DNA of 64,000 nucleotides from NCBI GenBank assembly GCA_963724945.1, contig CAVRWL010000002.1:423249-487248 (forward strand), written 5' to 3'. Position numbers and translations under genes: made by a program. The DNA is from Hyphomicrobium_A sp963724945 (lineage in GTDB: Bacteria > Pseudomonadota > Alphaproteobacteria > Rhizobiales > Hyphomicrobiaceae). Positions 53,821 to 62,011 of this stretch are shown one piece after another (the first letter of the stretch is position 1; each line of letters opens with the position of its first letter). Below the pieces are notes generated by a model. That model made no database searches and was not told the origin of the DNA. It worked only from the letters and a program-made list of their open reading frames with translations.

Positions 53821-54084
53821 TCACTTTCGGAGGCTGAGTAAGAAACGCCGGCATGCAAAACCTAGTGCGCCGGCGACAGCTCCAAGAACGAGCGACAGGC
53901 CCACCGTGGCCAAGCTCAAGTTGCCTCGAGGACCAGCGCTTGCCGAAATCGGTATGGCGACGATGAGAAGCCCCATCCCTTCTGCAATGAGGCCCCAAAG
54001 CAAGCCAGTCAAAATGGTCCGCCCAAAAAGCATGCCCACCACAAAGGACGGCACAACGATGATCAACAGGTGGGTCGTCGTCAT
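53821..54084 (-). CDS. Small three-TM membrane protein
   Basis: 87 residues, three hydrophobic segments: HLLIIVVPSFVVGMLFGRTI, LWGLIAEGMGLLIVAIPISA and LATVGLSLVLGAVAGALGFA, with a basic C-terminus (CRRFLLSLRK). No family recognised. First of several small minus-strand genes. Confidence 0.55.
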   Translation of the reverse strand: MTTTHLLIIVVPSFVVGMLFGRTILTGLLWGLIAEGMGLLIVAIPISASAGPRGNLSLATVGLSLVLGAVAGALGFACRRFLLSLRK

Positions 54085-54116
54085 GGGACTAGCGCGCGGC
54101 GAATGCCTCGATGAAG

Positions 54117-54395
54117 TCAGTGCAGCCTATAGCAGTGGGATTGTGTACGTTGCTGGCGCGTCACATCGTAGCCGGCGCGGCATTGGATCAGGTAGGGCCG
54201 ATCAGGGTGGCGGAACAGAATGAAAGTCGACCAGTTGTCGACGGCGCCGGTGTATCCCGCAATCTGCCATCCGTCCTTTAGAAGCGCCTCAATCGTAAGA
54301 TCATTGTCCGGCGTCTCGCCTGAAGCCCGGCGCGAGAGCGCGACGCCGGCTGCGAGAAAAGCGACGAGCAAGAGCAATGCGCGATTTCTTGGCAT
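54117..54395 (-). CDS. Small exported protein (92 aa)
   Basis: A signal peptide (RALLLLVAFLAAGVALSRRA) precedes a compact domain: LTIEALLKDGWQIAGYTGAV, NWSTFILFRHPDRPYLIQCR, then TQSHCYRLH with a probable Cys pair. The EALLKDGWQIAGY type is common in small exported Rhizobiales proteins; function unknown. Confidence 0.65.
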   Translation of the reverse strand: MPRNRALLLLVAFLAAGVALSRRASGETPDNDLTIEALLKDGWQIAGYTGAVDNWSTFILFRHPDRPYLIQCRAGYDVTRQQRTQSHCYRLH

Positions 54396-54419
54396 CTTTC
54401 GGTGCTGGCATAATTGGGC

Positions 54420-54719
54420 TCACTCCAGGCCGTTATCCGCGAGGCCGTTCCGGTGAGCCGCTATGTCTTTCAATCGAAACGAAGTGCTAAGGCACTGAAG
54501 GTAAGCGTGATAGCCGCCTGGCCTGAAGACATCGAAGCCGGCGTCGGTCTTCAGGCTATATAGAAACAATCCCACGGGTACTGTCGAGACCAGGTACAAG
54601 ATGGCGAGCAAGACGAAGAGACCGATGCGCTTTAAGGCCGTTGGCTTCAAATCCACGGTCCTCCCGTCAAACAAGGCGAAAAAGTAGATCGGCAAACTCA
54701 ACAGGGACAACACCGCCAA
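54420..54719 (-). CDS. Hypothetical membrane protein
   Basis: 99 residues, two membrane segments (LSLLSLPIYFFALFDG and IGLFVLLAILYLVSTVPVGL) and a C-terminal soluble tail (FDVFRPGGYHAYLQCLSTSF). No family recognised; coding supported mainly by the clean TM pattern. Confidence 0.5.
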   Translation of the reverse strand: MAVLSLLSLPIYFFALFDGRTVDLKPTALKRIGLFVLLAILYLVSTVPVGLFLYSLKTDAGFDVFRPGGYHAYLQCLSTSFRLKDIAAHRNGLADNGLE

Positions 54720-55131
54720 ATAGTGATGCCTCGCCTATCAACAAGCTGATCCCGAGCATGCGCTATGAGACCAGCCCCAGGGTAGCGCTCAGCCTGTTCG
54801 GCAGAATAGAGCCGAGCGGAAAGGTCCGTCACAAATCCTACCCGAAATTAGGACAGTTAGCCGCTCAGTGATGACACAAAATGTGTCTAAGGACGACGGC
54901 ACTCATCCTTCCTAACTTCGACGAAATGAAAAAGGGGCCGCCGATAAGCTTGCTACCGAGCACTGGCGGCCGACGTTGGGAGTGGAGCCGACAACGTTGC
55001 CGGGAGGCCTCCTTTCGGCTCTGGCCGGAAGCGTGACATCCGGCGGCGTTAATTCTGCAGCAGGCGAGGGGGCAATGACGCCAGGACAAAATTAATTGGT
55101 TAACGGGCTACGCAGCGAGGACGGCGCAGTT
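54720..55131. other. Intergenic stretch without a supported gene
   Basis: About 410 bases; open frames on both strands lack start signals and recognisable content. No repeat or terminator noted. Confidence 0.4.
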
Positions 55132-55428
55132 TTAGTGGGTGTGGATAACCTGTTCGGCGACCCAACCACTTACGCTGAGGCTGACGACAGGCCCGGCGCG
55201 ACGGTCAAGCGCTGCTCTGGTTGCCTCCAGATCAGTCACCGTAGAAGCGTCATCTTCTTGCGCCCGATCCGTCTGAGCGCTTCCCGCTCCGCCAACGTCA
55301 TCCGCGCCGATTAAAGGGGTTCGGGTGTTGGTAGGGTGAACTGTCAGGTTCTCCGCCCTCACCGAGACGGACGCTGACAGCGCAAGAGCTGTCACTGCCA
55401 CCGCAACGCACCAAGGTTTGATCGCCAT
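55132..55428 (-). CDS. Small exported protein
   Basis: 98 residues. Signal peptide WCVAVAVTALALSASVSVRA, then a low-complexity acidic/Thr-rich part (NTRTPLIGADDVGGAGSAQT, EDDASTVTDLEATRAALDRR) and a short hydrophobic end. Predicted periplasmic; function unknown. Confidence 0.5.
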   Translation of the reverse strand: MAIKPWCVAVAVTALALSASVSVRAENLTVHPTNTRTPLIGADDVGGAGSAQTDRAQEDDASTVTDLEATRAALDRRAGPVVSLSVSGWVAEQVIHTH

Positions 55429-55627
55429 TGCACGATTCCGTTGAACTCGTGCCCAATATTATAACCTGGGCGCTTCCAACTGAGCGTGTCGCCGCGGCCA
55501 CACAGCTCGGTGCCAAATGCAGGTGCCGCCGGAGGGAGCCGGAGCCCTCGCGCGCCGGGTTCCTGTCGGAAGATCTCTAAATTCGCCGCCGTCAATCTTT
55601 TCGTCGTTCCCACGAACGCGATCAGGC

Positions 55628-55675
55628 AGCCACTAGCGATTTGACGAAACCGACATTGCTTGATCGCTAGTGGCT
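55628..55675. repeat. 13-bp perfect inverted repeat
   Basis: AGCCACTAGCGAT (55628-55640) and ATCGCTAGTGGCT (55663-55675), spaced by 22 bases. The right arm overlaps the stop codon of the 79-residue minus-strand gene (55674-55676). It may end its transcript or be a protein-binding site. Confidence 0.5.
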
Positions 55676-55913
55676 AGGCCTCCGACTGGAACGTCGCTAG
55701 TTCCGTGCGCAGCAGCACATAGCCGTCGCGCGCCAGGTCACGCTGGTATTCTGGCTTGAGGTAGACCACCGCTCCGCGCCGCACCGATTGCCAAGGCCCT
55801 TGATGGCGAACGTGGTCGGGGAGATCCCCGAAGCATTCTTCTCGGCAGATCAGAATGACGTGGCTGTCGGAGATGGAGCGGAGGGCTTGGTATTGCTCAA
55901 CCGGCATGATCAC
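55674..55913 (-). CDS. Hypothetical protein (79 aa)
   Basis: 79 residues from a GTG at 55913, overlapping the TGA of an 18-codon frame by 4 bases (GTGA); the internal Met at residue 3 is also possible. Alpha/beta: PVEQYQALRSISDSHVILIC, REECFGDLPDHVRHQGPWQS, GAVVYLKPEYQRDLARDGYV. No family recognised. Confidence 0.55.
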   Translation of the reverse strand: MIMPVEQYQALRSISDSHVILICREECFGDLPDHVRHQGPWQSVRRGAVVYLKPEYQRDLARDGYVLLRTELATFQSEA

Positions 55914-55966
55914 GCGGCGCTATTCGATTTCTGAACATGGAACCGCTGAGCTTCAGCAATGTTCAT
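55910..55966 (-). CDS. Possible coupled leader peptide (18 aa)
   Basis: Reads MNIAEAQRFHVQKSNSAA. The ATG at 55966 has GGGAAG upstream, and the TGA overlaps the GTG of the next gene. Could be a translational-coupling peptide or the remains of a longer gene. Low confidence. Confidence 0.25.
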   Translation of the reverse strand: MNIAEAQRFHVQKSNSAA

Positions 55967-55994
55967 CGCGCTTCCCTTTTTGGCAACGTCGCGG

Positions 55995-56444
55995 TCAGCG
56001 CGACTCTGGATGGACGCCCTCGACTTGATATGTGATCAGCTTCACCAGAGCGGCACCTAGCCCCGAGGTGAACTCATCGATCTTGAGTTTCCCATCGTGG
56101 TTAGCATCAGCCGCTCTGAAGCGCTGCTCGACGATCGCCAAGTATTCGTCCTTAGTCAGCGTGCCGTCGTGATCTGGATCATTGCTCTTGAATTCTTCAT
56201 TGCTGAGGTGGCCGCGCAGCTCGTTCGCATCGAGAGTGCCATCCTTATCGGTGTCGAGCCGATCGAAAAGTGTCGATGCGCCTTGTCGAGATTCTGCCTC
56301 GTCGACAGAGCCATCTTTGTCGGTGTCGAGCGCTTGAAAGATCGACGCAGTCGACCTCTTCGCGTGAACCGAGGGAATGCCCGCCACGAGGGCCGCGCAC
56401 AACAACAGCATAACGCCACCGAATCTCAAGCTCAGCCTGCACAT
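55995..56444 (-). CDS. Exported EF-hand calcium-binding protein
   Basis: 149 residues from the ATG at 56444. Signal peptide GGVMLLLCAALVAGIPSVHA. Four EF-hand loops: DTDKDGSVDEAE, DTDKDGTLDANE, DPDHDGTLTKDE and DANHDGKLKIDE, each with the DxDxDG pattern and final Glu. Similar exported EF-hand proteins occur in many Rhizobiales. The open frame extends in the same phase back to 56978 but that part lies in other genes. Probably a periplasmic calcium-binding or sensing protein. Confidence 0.85.
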   Translation of the reverse strand: MCRLSLRFGGVMLLLCAALVAGIPSVHAKRSTASIFQALDTDKDGSVDEAESRQGASTLFDRLDTDKDGTLDANELRGHLSNEEFKSNDPDHDGTLTKDEYLAIVEQRFRAADANHDGKLKIDEFTSGLGAALVKLITYQVEGVHPESR

Positions 56445-56452
56445 CGCTGCCG

Positions 56453-56578
56453 TCACTTCCCCTTGCCGCCCGGTTTGTTGAGTTGTGCGCCAAAAGAGGA
56501 GGACACAGGCACGTCCTTGGGCTTTTCCTTCTTGGGCTTGCGCTTCTCTCGATTGCCCTTCTGTTCGCGGTTTGCCAT
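56453..56578 (-). CDS. Small Lys/Arg-rich protein (41 aa)
   Basis: 41 residues, ATG at 56578 with GAGAGG upstream. MANREQKGNREKRKPKKEKP, then VSSSFGAQLNKPGGKGK. Very basic and likely disordered; similar tiny KR-rich proteins are frequent in Bradyrhizobium-like genomes. It ends 8 bases before the EF-hand start, so the two may be co-translated. Confidence 0.65.
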   Translation of the reverse strand: MANREQKGNREKRKPKKEKPKDVPVSSSFGAQLNKPGGKGK

Positions 56579-56593
56579 TTTGAGCACCTCTCG

Positions 56594-56833
56594 TCATTTG
56601 TGCTGAGTGTTTGCTGTGGCGGGGGGAACGCTTGCGCCCTGCGGCGGCGTCTGCGCAGTGGCTGTTGTGCCAGCCGATGGAAGCGTCGTTTGTACAGGCT
56701 TGGCAGACGACATATCGAGCCCCAGCCCTGCAGGCATCGGGGGAACTGGCGACTGATATTGCTGTGCCGCTACCGAAGCGACGCCAGCGAGAATAACGCC
56801 GATAGCTAGAGCGATACGCATTCTGATCCTCAC
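56594..56833 (-). CDS. Small exported Pro-rich protein
   Basis: 79 residues. Signal peptide RIALAIGVILAGVASVAAQ, then a Pro/Ala/Thr-rich mature part (YQSPVPPMPAGLGLDMSSAK, TATAQTPPQGASVPPATANT). Low-complexity, predicted periplasmic or envelope. No family recognised. Confidence 0.6.
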   Translation of the reverse strand: MRIRMRIALAIGVILAGVASVAAQQYQSPVPPMPAGLGLDMSSAKPVQTTLPSAGTTATAQTPPQGASVPPATANTQHK

Positions 56834-57306
56834 TTTCCTCTACCGCCGGCTTGCCCTTCTGCAGGCGCACGCCGGGGGCGCCTTCCTCGTCCTCGTCAAT
56901 AAACCTGATGTCAGCCGCTTCAAGAGCCGACAAATCTTGTGCAACGTTGAAATTCGCGTCGCCGCTAGCTCCAGACACTCCAACAGCCCACCCAGGATCG
57001 CTCTCTGACGGGCCTATTCATTTCGATGCAGTAACCGATTTAAGCGATCGGCCCGGGCCGTTGACTGGACCGTGCGTGGGCTGAGGGATAGTCTAGCTCG
57101 GCCCCACAGACTTCCCGTCCCTCGTGAAGTGCCCGCTAGCCCCTAAACAGCGGGTGAGTGGCGTAGTTAGGCGCTGGCTCTCACCCCCGGGGGCCGGCGC
57201 TTTTACTCGGCCAGGCCGTCTACGTCCAATAATGGAACGCAGAGTGCTAAGCAGTCGGTGAGGTCGAGCCGCGACCGAGCCAGGCGTTGTCGTGATATAG
57301 TTTCTG
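56834..57306. other. Intergenic stretch with a possible gene fragment
   Basis: Minus-strand 56978-56840 reads an acidic, protein-like sequence (NVAQDLSALEAADIRFIDED, EEGAPGVRLQKGKPAVEESE) in a frame that never stops before the next gene, so it could be a small gene broken by a frameshift. The remaining sequence shows nothing recognisable. Confidence 0.35.
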
Positions 57307-57489
57307 ATGCGCCGCGACACGACGAGACAACTCCGGGACAATTGGAACCAGCGACTTGCAGAGCGCCAAGCAGAGCGAACGAGATCAGCGGTTCGCCTAT
57401 TCCTGGTCTACCTGGCGACCGCGCTGGCCGTATTTGCGGTAGTTTCCGCCTTTTACTTCCTCATACGGGGGACTGTGGTCGCTGGATAA
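57307..57489 (+). CDS. Small single-TM protein (60 aa)
   Basis: 60 residues: a basic N-terminus (RRDTTRQLRDNWNQRLAERQ), one membrane segment (LFLVYLATALAVFAVVSAFY) and a short tail. Positive-inside topology. Function unknown. Confidence 0.5.
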   Translation: MRRDTTRQLRDNWNQRLAERQAERTRSAVRLFLVYLATALAVFAVVSAFYFLIRGTVVAG

Positions 57490-57705
57490 TCGACGATCGG
57501 TGTTGAAGAAGAGCCCATTCCCGACGTGGGCGCGCGCAGAGACGATGATCGAGGATGAGCTCCACGAGCTCTGGCTTGAGATCATTTGGACGAAACCGGA
57601 AGCGTCGTTGCCACGGTTCGCGCCATCTAAGCAGGCAACTGCTCGCGCCGCCCCGCCGGGGCATTGCTGCGGCCGTTCGCGTCTCCGGGGCGCGTCAGGG
57701 CGCAC

Positions 57706-57882
57706 TTAGGCGAAGGTTCGCCTGCCCAAAAGCCTACGGAACCACTCGATCATCGCTCTAAGATCGTCCATCAGGTCATCTTCATCAGGCTCAGGATGGT
57801 GCGGCTTGTAATCGCCGATCGCCAGCTCATTGATCCTTGCCCGCGCGCAATAGAACTCAATCTCCCTTTCGAGATAACTCAT
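57706..57882 (-). CDS. Small acidic hypothetical protein (58 aa)
   Basis: 58 residues from the ATG at 57882 (MSYLEREIEFYCARARINEL); the open frame upstream to 57948 is less protein-like. Helical, acidic centre (HHPEPDEDDLMDDLRAMIEW) and basic end (FRRLLGRRTFA). No family recognised. Confidence 0.55.
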   Translation of the reverse strand: MSYLEREIEFYCARARINELAIGDYKPHHPEPDEDDLMDDLRAMIEWFRRLLGRRTFA

Positions 57883-58100
57883 GTTGCAGCCCCCCTGCTC
57901 GCCGTCACGCGTGTGAAGAACCTGAGGTGCTTCGGTGGGAGCCGTCAAGCAAGGTTCGCCATTAGGCTGCAGCTACAAATTTCAACCTGCTATACTGGCG
58001 GGAATGGCAAAGTCTGTCGACGCCGTGATCAATGCCCTGCGGAGCAAGATTGGATTTTTTGCATTCTTGCACGCTTCGATGCGGAGCTAAAGCTCCCGAC

Positions 58101-58976
58101 CTAGCGCAGACGCTCTTCCAGAAATCCTAGCGCTTTGGGAACCGCGTCCTCGATGGCCTCAGCGTTGGCTTCGACGCTGCTGCGCTTTTTGCCTGGATCG
58201 TCGAAGTCGTGCGTCGCGCCCGGATAGACGGAGATCTTGATGTCGCCGCCCTGTGCTTGGCTGCGCTCGACCAGGCTTTCACAGCGCTTGGGCGAAACTT
58301 CCTCATCCGCTGCTCCGATAAAAACCCGTACCGGCGCATACGACCGATAGCCCGCGTCGAACCAACTCTTCAATCCGCAAGCCGGGTAGAATGCCAGCGC
58401 GCCGCGAAAGCCCATTTCCACCGACGGGTTCGAGATCCCCGGCGCATCAACGGACATCGCCGACAACGTGGCGCTGCCACCATTCGACCAGCCAAGAAGC
58501 GCTATGGCTTTTCCATCGACGTCGCGGCGCGAACGCAGATACGCCAGCGCTCCGTAAGCGTCCAAGGGCCGAATGCTGACCTCGTCGAGCTCTGGCGGCC
58601 TCTGGTCATAGCTATGAGCGGGAAAGCCGTGCGGATACCGACGAGGGCCGAAGCCGTCCACCAGCACAGCGATATAGCCATTGTGAGCCAGCGTCTCGCC
58701 CCAGAATTTGTGACGCTTTGAAAGCGTCGAGGCATCGTAGAAGCCGTTCGCCAGTGACGAATACGCGCCAGCACGGCCATGCATCATGACGACGGCCGGC
58801 AGTCGCGCGGCCGCCGCGTGCTTGGGATGGAACACATAGCCGACGAGCATCGTCTTTCCGTCGGCACTCAGGAAATGCACTGTCTCCGCCGGGGAAGCTG
58901 TCTTCGCGGCTGCGCAGGAGGCAGCAGTTGCTGCCGCCAACAACAAAAGGACTGCCATCGTGCACGGGCCGCGCAT
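58101..58976 (-). CDS. Dienelactone hydrolase-family exported protein
   Basis: 291 residues. A signal peptide with Cys21 (AAATAASCAAAK; lipobox-like but imperfect) is followed by the DLH fold: LPAVVMMHGRAGAYSSLANG, nucleophile S164 in LLGWSNGGSATLSAM (dienelactone hydrolases usually have Cys here), D224 in VFIGAADEEVSPKRCE, and H256 in VYPGATHDFDD. It should be an active alpha/beta hydrolase in the periplasm; substrate unknown. Confidence 0.85.
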   Translation of the reverse strand: MRGPCTMAVLLLLAAATAASCAAAKTASPAETVHFLSADGKTMLVGYVFHPKHAAAARLPAVVMMHGRAGAYSSLANGFYDASTLSKRHKFWGETLAHNGYIAVLVDGFGPRRYPHGFPAHSYDQRPPELDEVSIRPLDAYGALAYLRSRRDVDGKAIALLGWSNGGSATLSAMSVDAPGISNPSVEMGFRGALAFYPACGLKSWFDAGYRSYAPVRVFIGAADEEVSPKRCESLVERSQAQGGDIKISVYPGATHDFDDPGKKRSSVEANAEAIEDAVPKALGFLEERLR

Positions 58977-59082
58977 GGGTCATTTCTCTCTATCCGAGGC
59001 GTAAACGGCTCAGTGCGGAACAGGCCAGGCTTCAGCCCACGACGCGAAAGTTCGGCTTGAGGGCGAAGGCGAGCCCCGGATT

Positions 59083-59862
59083 TCAGACAGATCTTCTTTT
59101 TCCATCGAGGTAGGATTCGACTGCATCCTTTGCCTCGCGCAGCCACATACCGGTCTCTTGTCGATATAGTTTTATAGCCTCGATCTTCTTCCCAGCGTCC
59201 GCCAATTGCTTGACGCGCTCGGAGAGGACAGCCGGATCTATTCCCTGTGCCCGAAGCGAGGCGTTGCGTTCGGCGATCTGCCACCTCTGCGCGCGGCTGG
59301 CACCAGCTCCTAGCGTGAGGAAGAGCGTAGCAATCGCAATCGCGCAGACGAAGGTAAGCAAATCTCTAGATGCCCTGGCGTGTCTCGCTTCGTTGAGCTC
59401 CGATTGGAGCGCGCCGGAGCGCTCTTTGAGGACTTGCGAATCGCGTGCAATGGCTTTTCGCTCCTCTTGGAGAGCAGACGCTTCCTTCTGAAGGGCCGCA
59501 ACATGTTCTGCTCGTGATCGAACCGTATCGGGGTCGGTCGTCGGATTTTTGGGCTGGCTGATTGCTTCCAAGGCGCCCTTGTTGGCGCGGACCCGTTCAT
59601 GCAAGGTCTGCAAGCGACCTTTGACGCGCTGTTCCTCGCTGCCAATGTCATTCAGTTTATTGCGGATCTGTGTTTGCGCCTTCTGGCTTTGGTACTTTTG
59701 CCAGCCTTGTCCTACAGCGAGAACAAGCATGGCGGCTGCGATGGCTGGCATGACCGCGGCGTACGTTAGGGAGTCATCGCGGTTTCGTTTTCTGGCGAGC
59801 CAAAGGCCAAAGATCGCGATGCTGGCGAGAAGCCAGCCAAGGGCGATCCAATATCCGTGCAT
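59083..59862 (-). CDS. Membrane coiled-coil protein with L7/L12-like C-terminal tail
   Basis: 259 residues from the ATG at 59862 (MHGYWIALGWLLASIAIFGL). Two N-terminal membrane segments, a long coiled coil of about 90 residues (VKGRLQTLHERVRANKGALE, ALQKEASALQEERKAIARDS), another membrane segment (LLTFVCAIAIATLFLTLG), and a C-terminal block KKIEAIKLYRQETGMWLREA followed by KDAVESYL. The last part resembles the ribosomal L7/L12 C-terminal domain, a motif known in many non-ribosomal proteins. Function unknown. Confidence 0.7.
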   Translation of the reverse strand: MHGYWIALGWLLASIAIFGLWLARKRNRDDSLTYAAVMPAIAAAMLVLAVGQGWQKYQSQKAQTQIRNKLNDIGSEEQRVKGRLQTLHERVRANKGALEAISQPKNPTTDPDTVRSRAEHVAALQKEASALQEERKAIARDSQVLKERSGALQSELNEARHARASRDLLTFVCAIAIATLFLTLGAGASRAQRWQIAERNASLRAQGIDPAVLSERVKQLADAGKKIEAIKLYRQETGMWLREAKDAVESYLDGKRRSV

Positions 59863-60212
59863 TTGGATGCACTCCGTATTGCCGTATGGCAATCGAGATG
59901 CACCTAATAGATGGTTAAATGGTTTCAGTCTGGAGTGCACTAAAGTTCGCGTTCCGCGCCAACTCTTAGGAAGTCGGCTAAAGGTCAAAAGTTGCCATTG
60001 GCGGCCAGAGGTGACGACGTCATCTTTGCCTCGATGAGTAGTCGGCAAAGATGACCGTGTCGTGGGTCAGCTTAGGGCCACAACCTGACCTCGGCATTCA
60101 CTAGCGAACCGCGCGAGGCGACACCCGAGCAAGGTATCGGCCACCGGTGCCTAGCCTTCGCGCGTGCGTTTAGTCGAGTGAGCAGCGCTCGTCCGGGCTA
60201 CGCAGCGCGGGT
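59863..60212. other. Intergenic stretch with possible terminator
   Basis: About 350 bases, no supported gene. At 60193-60221 the inverted repeat CCGGGCTA / TAGCCCGG (13-base loop) overlaps the stop codon of the following minus-strand gene and may end its transcript. Confidence 0.4.
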
Positions 60213-60548
60213 CTAGCCCGGGCACATGTTGGAGAGTTCGTCGAGCGCGGCGTCGAGCTTTTTGCCATCAGGCGAGTTCTCGTCGACGTTATCGCCGGCA
60301 TCCCAGGCGGTTTTGAAGTCGGGCCCGAGCTGCTTCACGTAGTCGTCGATCTTCGCTTCGGTGGCGTCGTCGGGGTCGTCTCCCGCCTTGTCCATGATGG
60401 CGCTCATCTCGCAGTAGAGCTTCATCTTGCCGGGGTCTTTCGCAACCGACTGGAAGGTGGCAATCGCGGAATCGGTAGGGTTGTCGGCAGCGATCGCAGC
60501 GGCCGCGGTCAGGCACAGGGTGGCGGGAATAAGAAGGACGCGTTTCAT
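60213..60548 (-). CDS. Small exported acidic protein
   Basis: 111 residues. Signal peptide RVLLIPATLCLTAAAAIAA, then an acidic helical domain: SAIATFQSVAKDPGKMKLYC, DDPDDATEAKIDDYVKQLGP, DFKTAWDAGDNVDENSPDGK, ending LSNMCPG. The two cysteines may form a disulphide. Similar proteins are common in Rhizobiales periplasm; function unknown. Confidence 0.7.
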   Translation of the reverse strand: MKRVLLIPATLCLTAAAAIAADNPTDSAIATFQSVAKDPGKMKLYCEMSAIMDKAGDDPDDATEAKIDDYVKQLGPDFKTAWDAGDNVDENSPDGKKLDAALDELSNMCPG

Positions 60549-60596
60549 CCGAGGTCTCCGGGTGCGTTTCTCAATTCGCGATGCGCTCGCGCGGCA

Positions 60597-61319
60597 TCAA
60601 TTGGTCGACGTCGATCGATTGGCATGGTCTTTCGTGCCCATCTTCGCCAGGTACTCGTCCCAGGTCATGAAATCGAGCCCCAGCCGGTCGTAGTCGACCA
60701 CCAGATAGCCGTCGCTATCGCGCGAGACGGCGGCGGGCTCGATCTTTGCCACCTCCTGCGCCATGACGCCCACATAGACGGTGGGATCGCTACCTTTGTA
60801 GCGGAAGCGATAGAGCTCGAGGCCGTTGGCGAGCCGCGCCAGCGGGACGATGTCCTGCTTGAGGCGAATGTCCGAGCGGTGGTGGCCGCCATGGTGACCG
60901 TGGTGGCCGTGGTGATGATGATGGTGGTGGTGGTGATGGTGGAAGTGGTGGTGTGTGCCGCGATGATGACCATGACGGCCGTGATGCCAGAAGTGGTGAT
61001 GCCAGCCGCGATGATGCCAACCACCATGGCCATACCAGCCGCGGCCATAGCCGTACCAACCGTTGCCGTACCCATATCCGCCAGCGCCGCAGGCAACGCA
61101 ACTGCAGCCATTCGCAGTGCAGATCCGGTGCAGCCCCGGGCCGCAGTATTTCCCCCATGTGCCGTTGCAGGCCACCTTTTCGATCGGTGAGTAGTCTTGC
61201 GCCGGAGGGCGAACGTCTTCGGCTCCTGTGAGGGGCAATGCTTGGGTGCCCCAAGCCAGAAATCCCGCAGACATCATTGGCGCCATAGCAATGACGCCAA
61301 ACTTCACCAGCGTACGCAT
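60597..61319 (-). CDS. Exported His-rich protein with S74 (tail-spike) chaperone domain
   Basis: 240 residues from the ATG at 61319, which has an AAGGAGG site. Signal peptide FGVIAMAPMMSAGFLAWG. The middle holds a Cys-rich part (CNGTWGKYCGPGLHRICTAN, CSCVACGAGG), then a Gly/Trp/Tyr and histidine stretch of about 70 residues with an unbroken run of eleven His. The C-terminus is an S74-type intramolecular chaperone: SDIRLKQDIVPLARLANGLE, LYRFRYKGSDPTVYVGVMAQ. S74 domains cleave themselves off after folding of a trimeric neighbour; here the neighbour would be the His-rich region. Metal binding by the His run is likely. Confidence 0.7.
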   Translation of the reverse strand: MRTLVKFGVIAMAPMMSAGFLAWGTQALPLTGAEDVRPPAQDYSPIEKVACNGTWGKYCGPGLHRICTANGCSCVACGAGGYGYGNGWYGYGRGWYGHGGWHHRGWHHHFWHHGRHGHHRGTHHHFHHHHHHHHHHHGHHGHHGGHHRSDIRLKQDIVPLARLANGLELYRFRYKGSDPTVYVGVMAQEVAKIEPAAVSRDSDGYLVVDYDRLGLDFMTWDEYLAKMGTKDHANRSTSTN

Positions 61320-61910
61320 TACCGCCTCCTTGGTTGAAGCAGGATTACCCCAAGTTTGTTGAGGCGGAGTTCTTCTCTCGAAGAGAATTGTAGCGGTGCA
61401 AACGAAACTGGAACGGTGAGAAAGTTTTCGCACAATTGAAGATGATAGCGCGCCGGCCACGAGCGGGTAGCTCGTGACGGGACCGAGCAATGATGATGGC
61501 GCAGAGCTTCTCTTGACCTGCGCGATCCAAGCCCTCTCGTTGAGCATCAGTTAAGAGGACCAGCGGCCTGCCTTCGACCCAGCCGGGTCAAACTCTTCCG
61601 TTCGGCAGACGTCCCGGCTGGTCCGCTTATTCCTCAGCTGCAGTCGATCTCTGGCGGCGAACACGACCGAGAAGGGCCATGAACGGACAAGATCGGCAGG
61701 CCGGTGCACCAGCACAGCCGGTGCTGCTTCGTCCCAATTGCAGACATCGAGGTATCAGTATTTGCGATGGTGATGCTGGCGCCGTCTACGTCGGCTTTCG
61801 TGTGAGGAACGGTCGTCGCGAACCACCCTTGGAGTTTCGACATGACCCAAGCAGCACTCAGCCATCGGCTGCCGGCGTATTGACGCTCGCTACTTGCCAA
61901 CGTCGGCTGA
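61320..61910. other. Long intergenic region without a supported gene
   Basis: About 590 bases. The part near 61320-61450 is the leader and promoter area of the His-rich gene, with AT-rich sequence. Between about 61640 and 61860 open frames read fragments such as NTDTSMSAIGTKQ, of the type seen in spurious Rhizobiales ORFs, so I do not call them genes. Confidence 0.4.
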
Positions 61911-61946
61911 ACAAAAAGAGCCCCCACCGTTTCCGGTGGGGGCTCT
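61911..61946 (-). terminator. Strong intrinsic terminator
   Basis: 13-bp perfect stem AGAGCCCCCACCG / CGGTGGGGGCTCT with a 4-base loop, followed on the minus strand by TTTTTG. It lies 66 bases after the stop of the 62012-62395 gene, in the right orientation. Confidence 0.85.
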
Positions 61947-62011
61947 GCGATCCGGGCTCTCGGGGGACGAAATCGGGCCGAGGGAAGACCCCTTCCGGAA
62001 GCCTGTGATTA

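Noticed and set aside
60900..60960. Engineered His tag
   Set aside because: The His run lies inside a longer natural Gly/Trp/His region with mixed codons and a signal peptide in front; no vector sequence is present.
61634..61927. 97-codon minus-strand frame with NTDTSMSAIGTKQ
   Set aside because: Resembles spurious repeated-ORF fragments I recall from Rhizobiales; no signal, domain or ribosome site.
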